A DNA stretch of 64,000 nt from Antedon mediterranea (lineage: Eukaryota; Echinodermata; Crinoidea; Comatulida; Antedonidae). Each line of letters begins with the position of its first letter. The stretch's first letter is position 1. The stretch is from positions 15,257,001 to 15,321,000 of the forward strand of contig NC_092673.1 of assembly GCF_964355755.1 (NCBI RefSeq), read 5' to 3'. The notes under the pieces are model-generated. The model searched no databases, had not been told where the DNA came from, and saw nothing but the letters and a program-made list of their open reading frames with translations. Of the stretch, positions 1 to 10,640 are shown piece after piece. A program made the translations under genes and the position numbers.

Positions 1-283
1 TTGTCAAATGTATTTTTGGAAGTATATGTTCTTTATGTAAACACCAAAACGAACGGTTTAAATTTTCTTTTGTTTCAAACTAAATTAATAAATTTTTTTT
101 CTTAACACAGTATTTCAAATGTTGCAATATTGTTATGAGTTTATTATATTATTTTAAATTTTTTATTTTAATGCGTTCTATCTCAACTTGTTTTTCACGT
201 ATTAGAGGAATAAAGCTAAATTTTGTGTAGAAGGCCTATTTATCAAATATCATTTGAAGAAATATTTATTTTATTTTTGTTAG

Positions 284-1721
284 GATCTAACTATATTTGA
301 TGACGAAAGAATAATGCGGATTTGCCACGTTCATTTTGACAAATACGACCCGTATCTCCGATGGAATAAATTCAATGTCAGTTTCTGTATGTTCATGCCG
401 TTCATAATTGGTGTTATCTGTGTAATTATTATGGCAATCAACCAGACGAAATTCTATCGTGAATATTGTAAGACATCCGTGTCGTACCTACGCCAGCTCG
501 ACAGTGTGGATAATAAGGAAAACGGTTCAACTAAGGTTAGATTACTAAATAATGTACATCTATTTTGCTCTACATATTGTTAGCCAATTTGCAACTTCTG
601 TGCAATTGGTCACATAGTATATATAGAGGGCGCTTAACTGACAACAAAAATCTGCATACTAAGCATTTGAAGAGAGCCCTCTATCAGATTTATTTAACTT
701 TTTATGATATTCCATACTTGTTTGACAAGTATAACAATATACATATCCGCAAACTTGTTTTTGCTTTAATAACTTGTTTTATTTGTTATACATATTATAT
801 ATATATATATACACAGTATCACTATAATTTTGTATTTACATTATGACATGACAAATTTAAATACATATACAAATTGTTTTGATGTGTTATGTGTTTTTTT
901 TTCTATACTGTTGTCTAATGTTGTTTGTAATTTTGCTTACTGTTCTTTTTTATTTTGTAAAATGGATGCAGCATTAATTGATGTATGCCACCAATATAAA
1001 GGATTCTTATTAATAAATAAATAAAAATTCAGGCCGCAATACCTCAAAAATGCTTATGGAGATATCCCATGTAATAGGAATTCGCTTTCACACAAACAGA
1101 TCCAATATTTTTTTTTATATATTTGTTTTTCTTTTAAGGCTAGTGATTTTGAGGATGACCGCCCTATGGTTGATGAAATTTACTCTGGGGAGTCTGAACA
1201 AGAAGAAAGAAGGGTAACTTATTATTACTGCACATTTTTAAATTTCAAAATGGCACTTCACGAAAAAACTTTCTGCGCATGCTCATAAGTGTCATGACGT
1301 TTGCAGAAATTAATAAAGAAAATGTTTTCCAGAAATATTATATAAGCGGATACAATTATTATATTATTATTATTATTTATTATAATAAATGATCAAAGAA
1401 GCATGTGCATTTACTAAACATAACTAAACTGATACCTTTGAAAATATTATTTTATTACTACTAACAACTGAAATTGAAGTAATTTCTGTATTTTCTTGCT
1501 TTCAGATAACGATTCTGCACATAGCATACATGGTTATATACATGGTGATCTTGCTGCCCTATGTTATCTCAGTAACGATGGCTGTGCATTACGCAAACGC
1601 CTACACATCTGTTCTCCACTGGGCGTTGAAGTATACTCACATCGTATCGTTAACTGTCGGAATCATAAACCCACTAGCGGCTTTTTTCATTATTCCAAAG
1701 TTACGCGAATTAAAATCTTAA
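284..1721 (+). CDS. 3' part of a rhodopsin-like G-protein-coupled receptor (last three coding exons)
   Basis: Three exons join in frame: 284-535 (acceptor TTGTTAG, donor GTTAGA), 1139-1213 (acceptor TTTTAAG, donor GTAACT) and 1506-1721 (acceptor CTTTCAG, stop TAA 1719-1721). All junctions are phase 0. The first exon encodes extracellular loop 2 and TM5, a hydrophobic stretch FCMFMPFIIGVICVIIM followed by a basic cytoplasmic start. The 25-codon middle exon is acidic (ASDFEDDRPMVDE...) and would sit in intracellular loop 3. The last exon holds TM6 (ILLPYVISV, keeping the TM6 proline) and TM7 with NPLAAFF in place of NPxxY, then a short basic tail ending LRELKS. TM1-TM4 must lie upstream of base 1, so the start is missing. 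Family membership is inferred from topology and the TM6/TM7 motifs; ligand and subfamily are not recognisable. A related gene follows 10 kb downstream on the same strand. Confidence 0.75.
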
Positions 1722-1858
1722 GAACAAGAATCCATCATTCTGATGACACTGTAGACCTAAACATCATATGAGAATCTATTGAGGTTATTTGAAATGTGAC
1801 TTGCACTATGTAGAATAGAACTGTTTAAAAAAAATATATTGAACTATATAAACTAATT

Positions 1859-2690
1859 GGGACACCTCTATTCAGGGGACACTTATATTTAGGGGACACC
1901 TCAATTCAGGGGACACCTCTCTCCAGGGGACACCTCTATTCAGGGGACACCCCATTCAGTAGGCCTATCGAAGCTTGGAGTCCCTTTTATAATGTATACT
2001 ACCTTCCTGTCCTTTGCTATTCATGCTGTACTGAGACAATGTTTTTTTTACTTGTAAATTTGGTCTCTTAGAGTATTCTCTTAATATGGTATTATAATTC
2101 ATGTAGGCCTATGATCAGTAAATTAATAGGGCAAACACCTCTCTTCAGGGGACACCTCTATTCATAGGACACCTCTATTCAGTAGGCCTACCGACGGAGT
2201 CCCTATTATAATGTATAATACCTTCCTGTCTTTTGCTGCATGCTGTACTGAGATAATGTTTTTTTAAATTAATATAGGCCTATGATCAGTAAATTAATAG
2301 GGCAAACACCACTCTGCAAGGGACACCTCTATTCAGGGGACACCTCTATTCAGTAGGCCTACCGACGGAGTCCCTTTTATAATATATAATACCTTCCTGT
2401 CCTTTGCTGCATGCTGTACTGAGATAATGTTTTTTTAAATTAATATAGGCCTATGATCAGTAAATTAATAGGGCAAACACCTCTCTGCAAGGGACACCTC
2501 TATTCAGGGGACACCTCTATTCAGTAGGCCTACCGACGGAGTCCATTTTATAATGTATAATACCTTCATGTCCTTTGCTGCATGCTGTACTGAGACAATG
2601 TTTTTTTTTCTTGTAAATTCGATCTCCTAGAGTAGTCTCTTAATATGGTATTATAATTCATGTAGGCCTATGATCAGTAAATTCATAGGG
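1859..2690. repeat. Tandem array with 171-bp period, built on GGGGACACCTCTATTCA
   Basis: The anchor AGTAGGCCTACCGACGGAGT recurs at 2181, 2352 and 2523, exactly 171 bp apart. An earlier diverged copy lies at 1958, spaced 223 bp because of an extra ~50 bp that also ends the last unit. Each unit also repeats the short element GGGGACACCTCTATTCA and ends with ATAGGCCTATGATCAGTAAAT. The array begins right after the 3' end of the first receptor gene. The GGGGACAC part is related to dispersed copies near 34650, 49600 and 50480. Confidence 0.9.
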
Positions 2691-4109
2691 AAAAAAGATG
2701 TTAATTATAGTATAGCCAGTAATTGACTATTGTATAGCCATTGTCCGACACTATAGAACATACGTCATAAATAAAACAATTAATATAATCAAACCAGACT
2801 CTCCAATAACGGGAAACTCCGAAACTACATTTTGGGACGTCAGCCAAGGTATATTCACTGTGTATCACTAATGTGCCTACGTGCCACAGTGTGTACAGTT
2901 AACAATTATTGATGTTAGTCTTTTTGAAATGTTTGCTAAAAAAAAAGAAGAGTACATTTATACTTTTGTATAATGAATGTTATATTGTTAATCAGGATAT
3001 GGTTATCAATATGTTCGGTTCGTAATTGGCAAACCTCTGATTATACAATTTGTATGCACCCATTTTAATTCTAAATTTTCAATATTTAGAATTACTTTAT
3101 AATTACGTCTCTTTTGTAAATAATTGAAATACATTATAGGCCTATTATCGTATAATAAATCTAATATAACACAATCTATGTATATTTTAAATGATTAAGT
3201 TTTGAACAAATGTAACCATAAGCTTGTATATGATTGTATAAGAAAGGTATAAAGTCCCGTATTCATTGTGAACATAAGACAATGAGCCATTATGTGATAG
3301 GGTGGCCGCCTTATCCTTCCTATTTTTCATTTACAGCCAAGTGCCTGGTAAAAACTCACAATATGTAGATGTAAAGTGCTTTAAAGAATTAAAAGTAAAA
3401 ATTGTTTTAAATCAAAAATTGAAATCTTTATTTGTTCTATATTATAAAAATGTGTACATGGAAACATTGTTTTTTTTTCGACAGAAATATAATAACACAA
3501 ACAAAACATTCACTATCATAGATTTGAAAATTACAATTTAAAAAAAAACAAGATTTATTAAAACATACCGTAGTGTGTATCAATCCCATATACAAGTTCT
3601 ATTGATTAATGCAGTGGTACTAACGACATTACCAGATCCAGTCACTGCTACTATTAAATATCATACAAGTATTGCATTTTACGAGAGGAATAGTACAAAT
3701 AATGGCATGATGTGAATATAAAAGGTTATATTTCCCCGAGGCGAAGCCGAGTGGAAATATAATCTTTTATCATTCAATGAAAAATTGATGTTATTTATAC
3801 CAAGATTCTTAACAGCTAGCATACAACAGAGAGATTGCATGGTATTCACACTACCTAAATCTCATAGACTCTTTCTTTCCAGACGTACTTTGGGTCGAGC
3901 ATGAACCTATAAATTAGTCGAGTTTACAAATTCTCAATTCTGTCAAGCCTTTGTACTTGGCGTGTGATACTGCTTTCTAATGCTTACGTCCTCTGGAAAT
4001 ATACAAGAAACTTTATTTGTCTTCCTGAAAAACAAAGAAATGTCGGTTGTCAGAAAATCTGATTGAAAGATACATAAACGGATAAAAACATGACTAAAGT
4101 GTAACCTAA
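2691..4109. other. Intergenic, no gene seen
   Basis: AT-rich sequence between the 171-bp array and the first MITE. Apart from the hairpin at 3720-3770 and a segment near 3870-3905 that resembles 63125-63160, nothing is recognised. The open frame at 3302-3541 has AT-driven composition and no known motif. Confidence 0.7.
3720..3770. repeat. Short hairpin palindrome around CCGAGGCGAAGCCGAG
   Basis: The arms AAAGGTTATATTTCC and GGAAATATAATCTTTT pair with a single G-T-type difference and enclose the GC-rich core CCGAGGCGAAGCCGAG. The function is unknown; it looks like a small dispersed palindromic repeat. Confidence 0.6.
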
Positions 4110-4268
4110 AGCCGATTTTCCACTAGGCAAATTTGATCACGCGAATCAAAAGCGTCAGCTTATACGCATGCGTAGAGAGGAATTTGGAAAATGGAGATAT
4201 GAATACGCATGCGTATAAGCTGACGCTTTTGATTCGCGCGAACAAATTCGTCTAGTGGAAAATCGGCT
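4110..4268. mobile_element. PIF/Harbinger-type MITE, 159 bp, TAA target duplication
   Basis: Nearly the whole element folds into one hairpin: about 63-bp arms begin AGCCGATTTTCCACTAGG on the left and mirror it on the right, meeting at TACGCATGCGTA motifs. It is flanked by TAA at 4107-4109 and 4269-4271, the 3-bp TWA duplication typical of PIF/Harbinger insertions. It has no coding capacity. A lone, similar end (AGCCGATTTCCCACTAGG) sits at about 16336-16353. Confidence 0.85.
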
Positions 4269-5399
4269 TAAAGACGCGGCCCGAAAAAGTATTATTTAGC
4301 GATAATTAAATATTACGTACTATTTCACGCCATGTGACCCACACTCATCCAATCAAACGACATGAATTTATTTTGGTGTTATATAATTGGCTGCTCATAG
4401 ACAAACAAACGAACACACTAGGGGTAATGACATAACTACTTTAAGGTAATTATTATTATCGCTACATGGCGCTGTTGACATGTTCACTGTCAAGGACACG
4501 TACGATGCTAAACTTGCAAAACGTCATATTTTGTTCATAGTGTCATTTACACAGTACTGAAAGCGTTACGTTTCAATGTCATTCCGAATAAATGAAGACG
4601 CGGCCATTAGATAACCCTTCATTATGCTATAAAAATGCATAATAATGCGATAAAAGATTTAAAAAGTAGGACAAACAGCATAATTTAGCACGTGCGTGTA
4701 CGTCGCTCAACAAAGAACTCGCATTTTGTCGTTCGTTTTACCGTCTGGCTGGGGGTTTTCAGTTTGAAGGCCAGACATTGCCAAAAACCATCAACGTTTT
4801 TATTATATTTCCTCTGGTATTGTGTTACACTAGTATATTATCAATTATTCTGATTATCAGATGAGCTTAAAAAGGTTAGTGTCCTGTGTGGATCTAATAT
4901 ACTATTACTGTTTAATAGGAAAATAAATCGTTCAACCATACAACTGGATTTCATCCAAGCATATCGAATGAATTGTTGGATAAGAGCTGGTGTATATCAA
5001 AACACGGCAGCGCTTACAACTACTGTACATTAGTTGCATAGAGTTGTGGGTAAAAACAACCAATAGAAAATATCGGAAACACTCTGATAGGTAAGTCCTA
5101 TGCTAATGTTGTTGATATTATCCTATTTACATATATCTCATCGTATATTGACTCTATATGTTGATCGTGTACAGTATTGATACTGTATTTCTTTCATACT
5201 GCGTAGCGTTGTCGTTGTTGCAAGTATTTTAATGCGCCACACATGGCTCTAGACAAAGAAACGAACATAATATGTAAGTAACATTATGGGTTTCATAGCA
5301 TTGAAGCAGTAAACAAGATTTTTATTTAGACTCATGCGAGGTGAGAAGGTTAAGATATAGGCCTATACAGTTAGAGTACCATTTTAACTTTTCAGGAAG

Positions 5400-6080
5400 A
5401 CGTTTTACCCAAAACTAAGAAGTACAGTAAGTGTTTTGACAAAAACTGAGAAGTAATAGCTTTACCCTACTAAAACTACGAAGTCATTGTATTGAGAGAG
5501 AGTAATTGTTTTGAACAACACTAAGAAGTAATGTTTTTGCCCCAAACTAAGAAATAATAGTTTTGCCTATGCCTAAAACTAAGAAGTAGTTGTTTTTATC
5601 CAAAACTAATAAGTAATAGGTAACTGTTTGCCCAAAACTAAAATGTAATTGTTTTGAACAAAACTATAAAGAAGTAATTGTTTTTTCTCAAAACTAAGAA
5701 CTGTTTTAACAAAAACTGAGAAGTAATTGTTTTGCCTAAAATTAAGAATTATTTGCCCAAAACTAAGAAGTAGTTTTGCCTAAAACTATAAGAAGTAATT
5801 GTTTTGAACAAAACTAATAGGTTGTTTTGACCAAAACTAAGAAGTAATTGTTTTGAACAAAACTATAAAGAAGCCATTGTTTTTTCCCAAACTAAGAATT
5901 ATTTTGCCAAATACTAAGAAGTACGGTAATTGTTTTTTCCCAAAACTAAGAAGGAATGGTTTTTCCCAGACTAAGACGGTGCTTTGTCCCAAACTAAGAA
6001 GTATAATTCAAACTGAAAGTAAAAATATAGTAGATTTTTGGGGGAGAAAGATGTTTTGCCCAAAACTGAAAAGCAACATT
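5400..6080. repeat. Degenerate minisatellite, unit about 25-30 bp (CAAAACTAAGAAGTAATTG)
   Basis: More than twenty imperfect units share the core CAAAACTAAGAAGTAATTG followed by TTTTG, with variable spacing. Small internal variants such as CTATAAAGAAG recur, showing higher-order duplication. An isolated unit lies at about 6315. The ORF that can be read across 5853-6089 only translates this repeat and is not a gene. Confidence 0.9.
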
Positions 6081-6739
6081 TTCAAATAAAAATGTAATAT
6101 TTTAACATTGTATTACATATCGCGGCACCGTAGGTTTACGTTTATATTCGTATAAAGCGGTGAACGATAGGCCTTATTTACCCGGGAAACTAACTTACGG
6201 GAAATAACTAAGCCTGAGTTTAGTTTTTAGCCTGTTTACATATCTTTCTTTATGAAGCCTGATATATAAAGTGAAGTTTCCAATAAAGGTTAATACTATT
6301 AGAAATATTATTTACCTAAAACTAAGAAGTTATGACTGTTGGCTCGCAATGTATCTCGATATTTCTGGAAAACCATTACTGTAATGGCTTTACAGAGTTA
6401 ACTGATAATTCAAATTTGAGTTCAATGTGAGTTTGATTAATTTTCATCCTTCTTAATACACATTGGTAGTTATTTTCTGTCATTTAAAAGATATATATTT
6501 TTGTTTAGTTTTCTGTCGATGCTCTTTTTCTATGTACAATAATATCCAATCTAATATTGTATTATATTAATTGCAATAACGATTATTTGAATGTGAATAC
6601 TAGTAAACAAACACAACATCATTTCACAAACAATTGCCCTTCAAATCAATATTATATCAATAGAAATTATTTAAGTTAAGTAAATCACATTATGTTATTT
6701 TGGTTTGTTCTTTTTTGTTTGTACTAATGTTTGATCTGT

Positions 6740-6885
6740 TTTGTTAGGGTTACATGCTTAAAGCACTTGTGCTTATTTTGTATCCCGTCCCATTATCATA
6801 TTATTTGTATTGTATTTGTATATGTTTTTATATTGATTATGGAATAAAAATGTCGATGATTGATTGAGTGATTGAAACGGGGATT
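6740..6885 (+). mobile_element. Probable 3' end of a CR1/L2-like retrotransposon
   Basis: A T-rich 3' UTR-like stretch (TATCCCGTCCCATTATCATA) leads to GGAATAAAAATG and a short tandem tail of TGATTGA units. This is the usual form of CR1/L2 3' ends, which finish in short microsatellites rather than poly-A. No coding part is recognisable upstream. Confidence 0.45.
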
Positions 6886-7310
6886 GAAATCATAACGTAA
6901 ACATCTAAAGTTATAATATTTAATATAATATTTTCTCCAAGGCCGATTTGAGACTCTAATATAGTACTCTTTTGTTTCACTTGTGAGTTTTGGTGACTTT
7001 TTTTGTAAGGGATGGGGAATATTGTAATTTACCTTTTATTGTCAACATAAGAATACCATAACGATTCACACTACGTGACTTCCACGTTGTAAAAAACAGT
7101 AACAGAGAAGGGTCTGTAATTTCAACTTACAGTATAATACAAAATTATTTCCAAGGATTTCTTACATCTCAAGGGATTAAAATCATTAAGTTCAAACTGG
7201 AGCACGTGATAAAATAGAAATCTCAAATTATACTGGTACTATTATACTGCACTGTTTAAATAATGTTTGTGATCAATTGATCAAATTGATTGAAATGGAA
7301 CCGTATGTAA

Positions 7311-7408
7311 AGCTTGGTTACCACTAGGATTTGGCAAATCACGACGAGATGGATTACCGGAACTGTCGCTTGTGATTGATAAACTTATTTGCGTTGCGCG
7401 TACGACAG
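7311..7408. mobile_element. Left part of a Harbinger-type MITE, interrupted by a related MITE
   Basis: It begins AGCTTGGTTACCACTAGGAT after TAA (7308-7310) and contains the family motifs TCGCTTGTGATTG and TTGCGTTGCG. It stops at TTA (7409-7411), where a second family member starts. The missing right end appears to resume after that insert, at 7594-7611 (GCGTCGCGTCCTAGT...AAGC). Confidence 0.65.
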
Positions 7409-7411
7409 TTA

Positions 7412-7590
7412 AGCTTGGTTCCCACTAGAACGTAACGCAAGGACGTAAACGCAACCCAAGCGTTTTAACCAATGACAAGCGAAGGTATAGACAGTTAGCA
7501 ATCACAAGCGAATAAGCCATCGCTTGTGATTGGTCAATTCACTTGCGTTGCGTTACGTCCTTGCGTTGCGTCGCTAGTGGGAACCACGCT
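7412..7590. mobile_element. PIF/Harbinger-type MITE, 179 bp, TTA target duplication
   Basis: The terminal inverted repeats are AGCTTGGTTCCCACTAG on the left and CTAGTGGGAACCACGCT on the right. Inner inverted segments include GTAACGCAAGGACG and CAATCACAAGCG. TTA flanks both sides (7409-7411 and 7591-7593). No ORF is present. The terminal CCACTAG is shared with the 4110-4268 MITE, suggesting mobilisation by the same kind of transposase. Confidence 0.87.
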
Positions 7591-8192
7591 TTAGCGTCGC
7601 GTCCTAGTTTAAGCAGCGGTCGTATACATACCTGCACAAATTTCAATTAATTCACTACCATCGTGTATAAAACTATTTTATACATGTGCTCATCCTTGTA
7701 ACTGATTACCTTTTAAAATTAAATATCGTAACTACTAAGCCTGGAGGAGGGGGTTATATTAACCAAGTACCCTTACTATACTATTAAATCTCAAAATGTA
7801 CACCCTACAGTCATATGTTCTAATTATATAGGCCGTTGTTATATATCTTATTTCCGGTTTCAATATATTCTATGTGATTTATTTAATTTAATTATGGAGG
7901 GAGGATTATTCCACTCTCTCATGCCGTATCCATTAATACGTATTCAATTTACAGCATATAACCTGTAAGATTGCCAAGCTATTTTTAGTAGGCCCTAAAG
8001 TTTGCATTTAAGAAACTACTGCTACGGGTATACTATAATGTTTTTATTAATTCCTTATTCAATCCAGGGAAGTGATTTTACCTTGACGTTACTATGAAAT
8101 GTAACAACCAACCCTTTATCTATTAAAACAATGCTTTCATTGTCGCGAGTTCTGGCTTTACTTACCAGGCAGAGGAAACCATGCGCACAATG

Positions 8193-8367
8193 GTCACACA
8201 TCGCGTGCACCGACGTAGCCACGTCTCGTCACACATCGCGTGCACCGACGTAGCTACGTCTCGTCACACATCGCGTGCACCGACGTAGCCACGTCTCGTC
8301 ACACATCGCGTGCACCGACGTAGCCACGTCTCGTCACATATCGCGTGCACCGACGTAGCTCCGTCTC
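8193..8367. repeat. 35-bp x 5 GC-rich, CpG-rich tandem repeat
   Basis: Five head-to-tail copies of a 35-bp unit begin GTCACACATCGCGTGCACCG. The copies differ by only a few bases, so the array is young. Each unit holds near-palindromic GACGTAGCCACGTC; in copy 2 this is the perfect palindrome GACGTAGCTACGTC. GC content is far above the surrounding sequence. Confidence 0.95.
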
Positions 8368-9789
8368 GTCAAAGTGGTACACGGTGTTAGTACCGCGATG
8401 CGCACTGGAATCCAATAGCTACGAATTTGTATAGACATTTGTGATGACATTGAACGAAAGAGAATAGACCTAGGTGATGTTAGTATAAGTGCACGTAACT
8501 GTAAACAAACTATAATCGTATCGTTACACTTTTTCTTGGGTCTGAATAGTTTTATTGCATAATTTAACTTTTCATCATTTCATATTTCTAAATTTCTTAA
8601 CTTTTGCAGATATTTTTTAAATAAAACTAAGTTTCTATAACTACTAAAGCGGTTAAATACTATTATTACCCGGACTCCGTGATATATCATATTCTACGTT
8701 TCCTACGGTACTTTTTCCAGTATTTCTAAGTTGTTGGCCTTGCGTGGAATCAAAAACTCGTTTAGAAAATCTGCTGCATTAATTATTTCGCACCTGAGTA
8801 CATCCGTATAACATCATTGAACGTCGTGTGAAACTATGATAGGCATACATGATTTATTGTTGCATGTCCAGCCAAATTTAAGGAAACATTTTTACCCCAT
8901 TATAAGGGATATTTGTTACACAATACAGGAAGTAGTTACTAGCAGGTGGCCGTGGTGGTGTAGCATTTTTGACCTCATTATAATAATAATAATAATTATT
9001 ATTATTACTGTATTATGTCATCTGCTTTAAAGATGTATTTTGCCGACACAATTTTTATTCTTATTCTGATAAATTTCACCGGAAACCTGCTGTCTTCCAG
9101 ACAATAGGATTCCGGTTGACTTTTTCTCATTACAGTACGGTTTTATCAAGTAAATATATATTTGTTGTAAATAACTTCTTTTTTACTTAAGTTTTTTTTC
9201 CAGATGACAATCATCTTTAAGCGTTATTACAACAAGAATTCGTAATACTGAATGGGTAATCACCTAGATACACTTATTAAATAGGCCCATCAGTTTATTC
9301 AATAATATTAATAAGATTTCTTCGTACTCTATTTATTTTTTTTCCGTATTAATTTGGCAGAAATCTTTGATCTAAAATCAAAATCATACCTAGATCTTAA
9401 ACAAGCCATGTAATCAAATCTCGTTGTAATTAAGAGGATATGCCAGATTTTATTTGACAGTTGTTCATCTTCAAAATGGATGTATGTCAATATAGGTAGG
9501 TGTACAGATGACTTTGTAGGCTTGAAACCTCCGCGGAAGTGTTATCTATTTAATTAGCTATTACAGTCAATTCAAGAAGGTTGGGACGAGATTGAAAATC
9601 CAGCGAATCTCTTTTTAATAACTCGTAAGTAAACTAAAGCATAGGTTCATTTATGACAGGTTTGGCATTTACATCGTAAATTATACTTTAATGGTCCTCT
9701 TACACTTTAACTTCTTTAAGGTCAAGTCGATAGAAAAAAAGAAAATGTGTCGTTATATTCTTTGTATATAGAATACACGTTTTTATTTA
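8368..9789. other. Intergenic, no gene seen
   Basis: No coding potential is seen. A small AT-only hairpin of TAATAA/TTATTA triplets lies at about 8978-9007. Confidence 0.65.
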
Positions 9790-10640
9790 ACAACAACATT
9801 GATGCTGGAATTTTTCTTTTGGAAATCAAAGCGAAACAGGAAACAAAAATCAAAAAGCCTGTTGCATGATTGAAGAGTGCGTATATGACTCTATTGCAAA
9901 TTTATAAATCTATAATCCTTCCCCATTTAACGTATGCAATAGTAGGGGTTCCTTCTTCAGACCAAGTAAATTAAACTGACTTTATATCCTCCAGAAAAAA
10001 AGCACTACGAATTATATGCAAAGTCCACTATCAACATCCTTCCCAACCGCTATTTATACAAACCAACACATTAACTATATTCGATCTTTATGAAAAAAAT
10101 TATGGCAATACTACTCTTCCAATTTTATAATAAACAGCTCCCAATTACGTTTGGCACTTACTTTCAAATAATTGAATCAACACATAATTATGATACCAGG
10201 AATAAAAAAAAACTATACCACTGTACTAAAAAGAACCAAAACAGATTATATGCTATAAGGGTGCCAAGACATGGAATAGCCTTGAAAACTCAGTAAGAGA
10301 AATAAAGAGTATAGGTCTATTTAAAAAAACAATTCATACTATTCTCCTCAACAAATATTCTAATACCTAAAATCACAACGTATTATGAACAAAATATTTA
10401 TCATTATCGATTTCTTTTTTTTTAATGAATGATCTATTCTGGTCATAAATTTGATATTGTTATAATACTATTTTTTTTATTCCACTGTCATTTATGATTA
10501 TTTCTTATTGTCTCTATTGTTTACATATATATTTACTTATTGTTATTGTTTTTATTGTAATTTTATTTATTTATCTTTCCAATTTTTAATTGTTACATAG
10601 GACATCACATTTTAAAGATGCCCGATTCAATCAATCAATA
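9790..10640 (+). pseudogene. CR1/L2-like non-LTR retrotransposon, C-terminal reverse transcriptase remnant and 3' end
   Basis: Broken frames encode hallmarks of the C-terminal end of these reverse transcriptases: LPHLTYA and KKALRIICKVHY at about 9900-10030, then HNYDTRNKKKLYH at 10170-10224. In another frame KGAKTWNSLENSVREIKS and GLFKKTIHTILL follow at 10254-10350. Stops and at least one frameshift show that it is dead. The 3' side ends with CAATCAATCAAT near 10630, the microsatellite-like tail expected of CR1/L2. Confidence 0.75.

Noticed and set aside
1859-2690. 171-bp period as an alpha-satellite-like centromere
   Set aside because: The length matches primate alpha satellite only by coincidence; the sequence is unrelated and the array has about four units.
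5853-6089. 78-codon ORF with FPKLR repeats
   Set aside because: It is produced by the CAAAACTAAGAAG minisatellite and has no start context or conserved domain.
8193-8367. CRISPR array
   Set aside because: The 35-bp units are directly adjacent with no unique spacers, and the DNA is eukaryotic.
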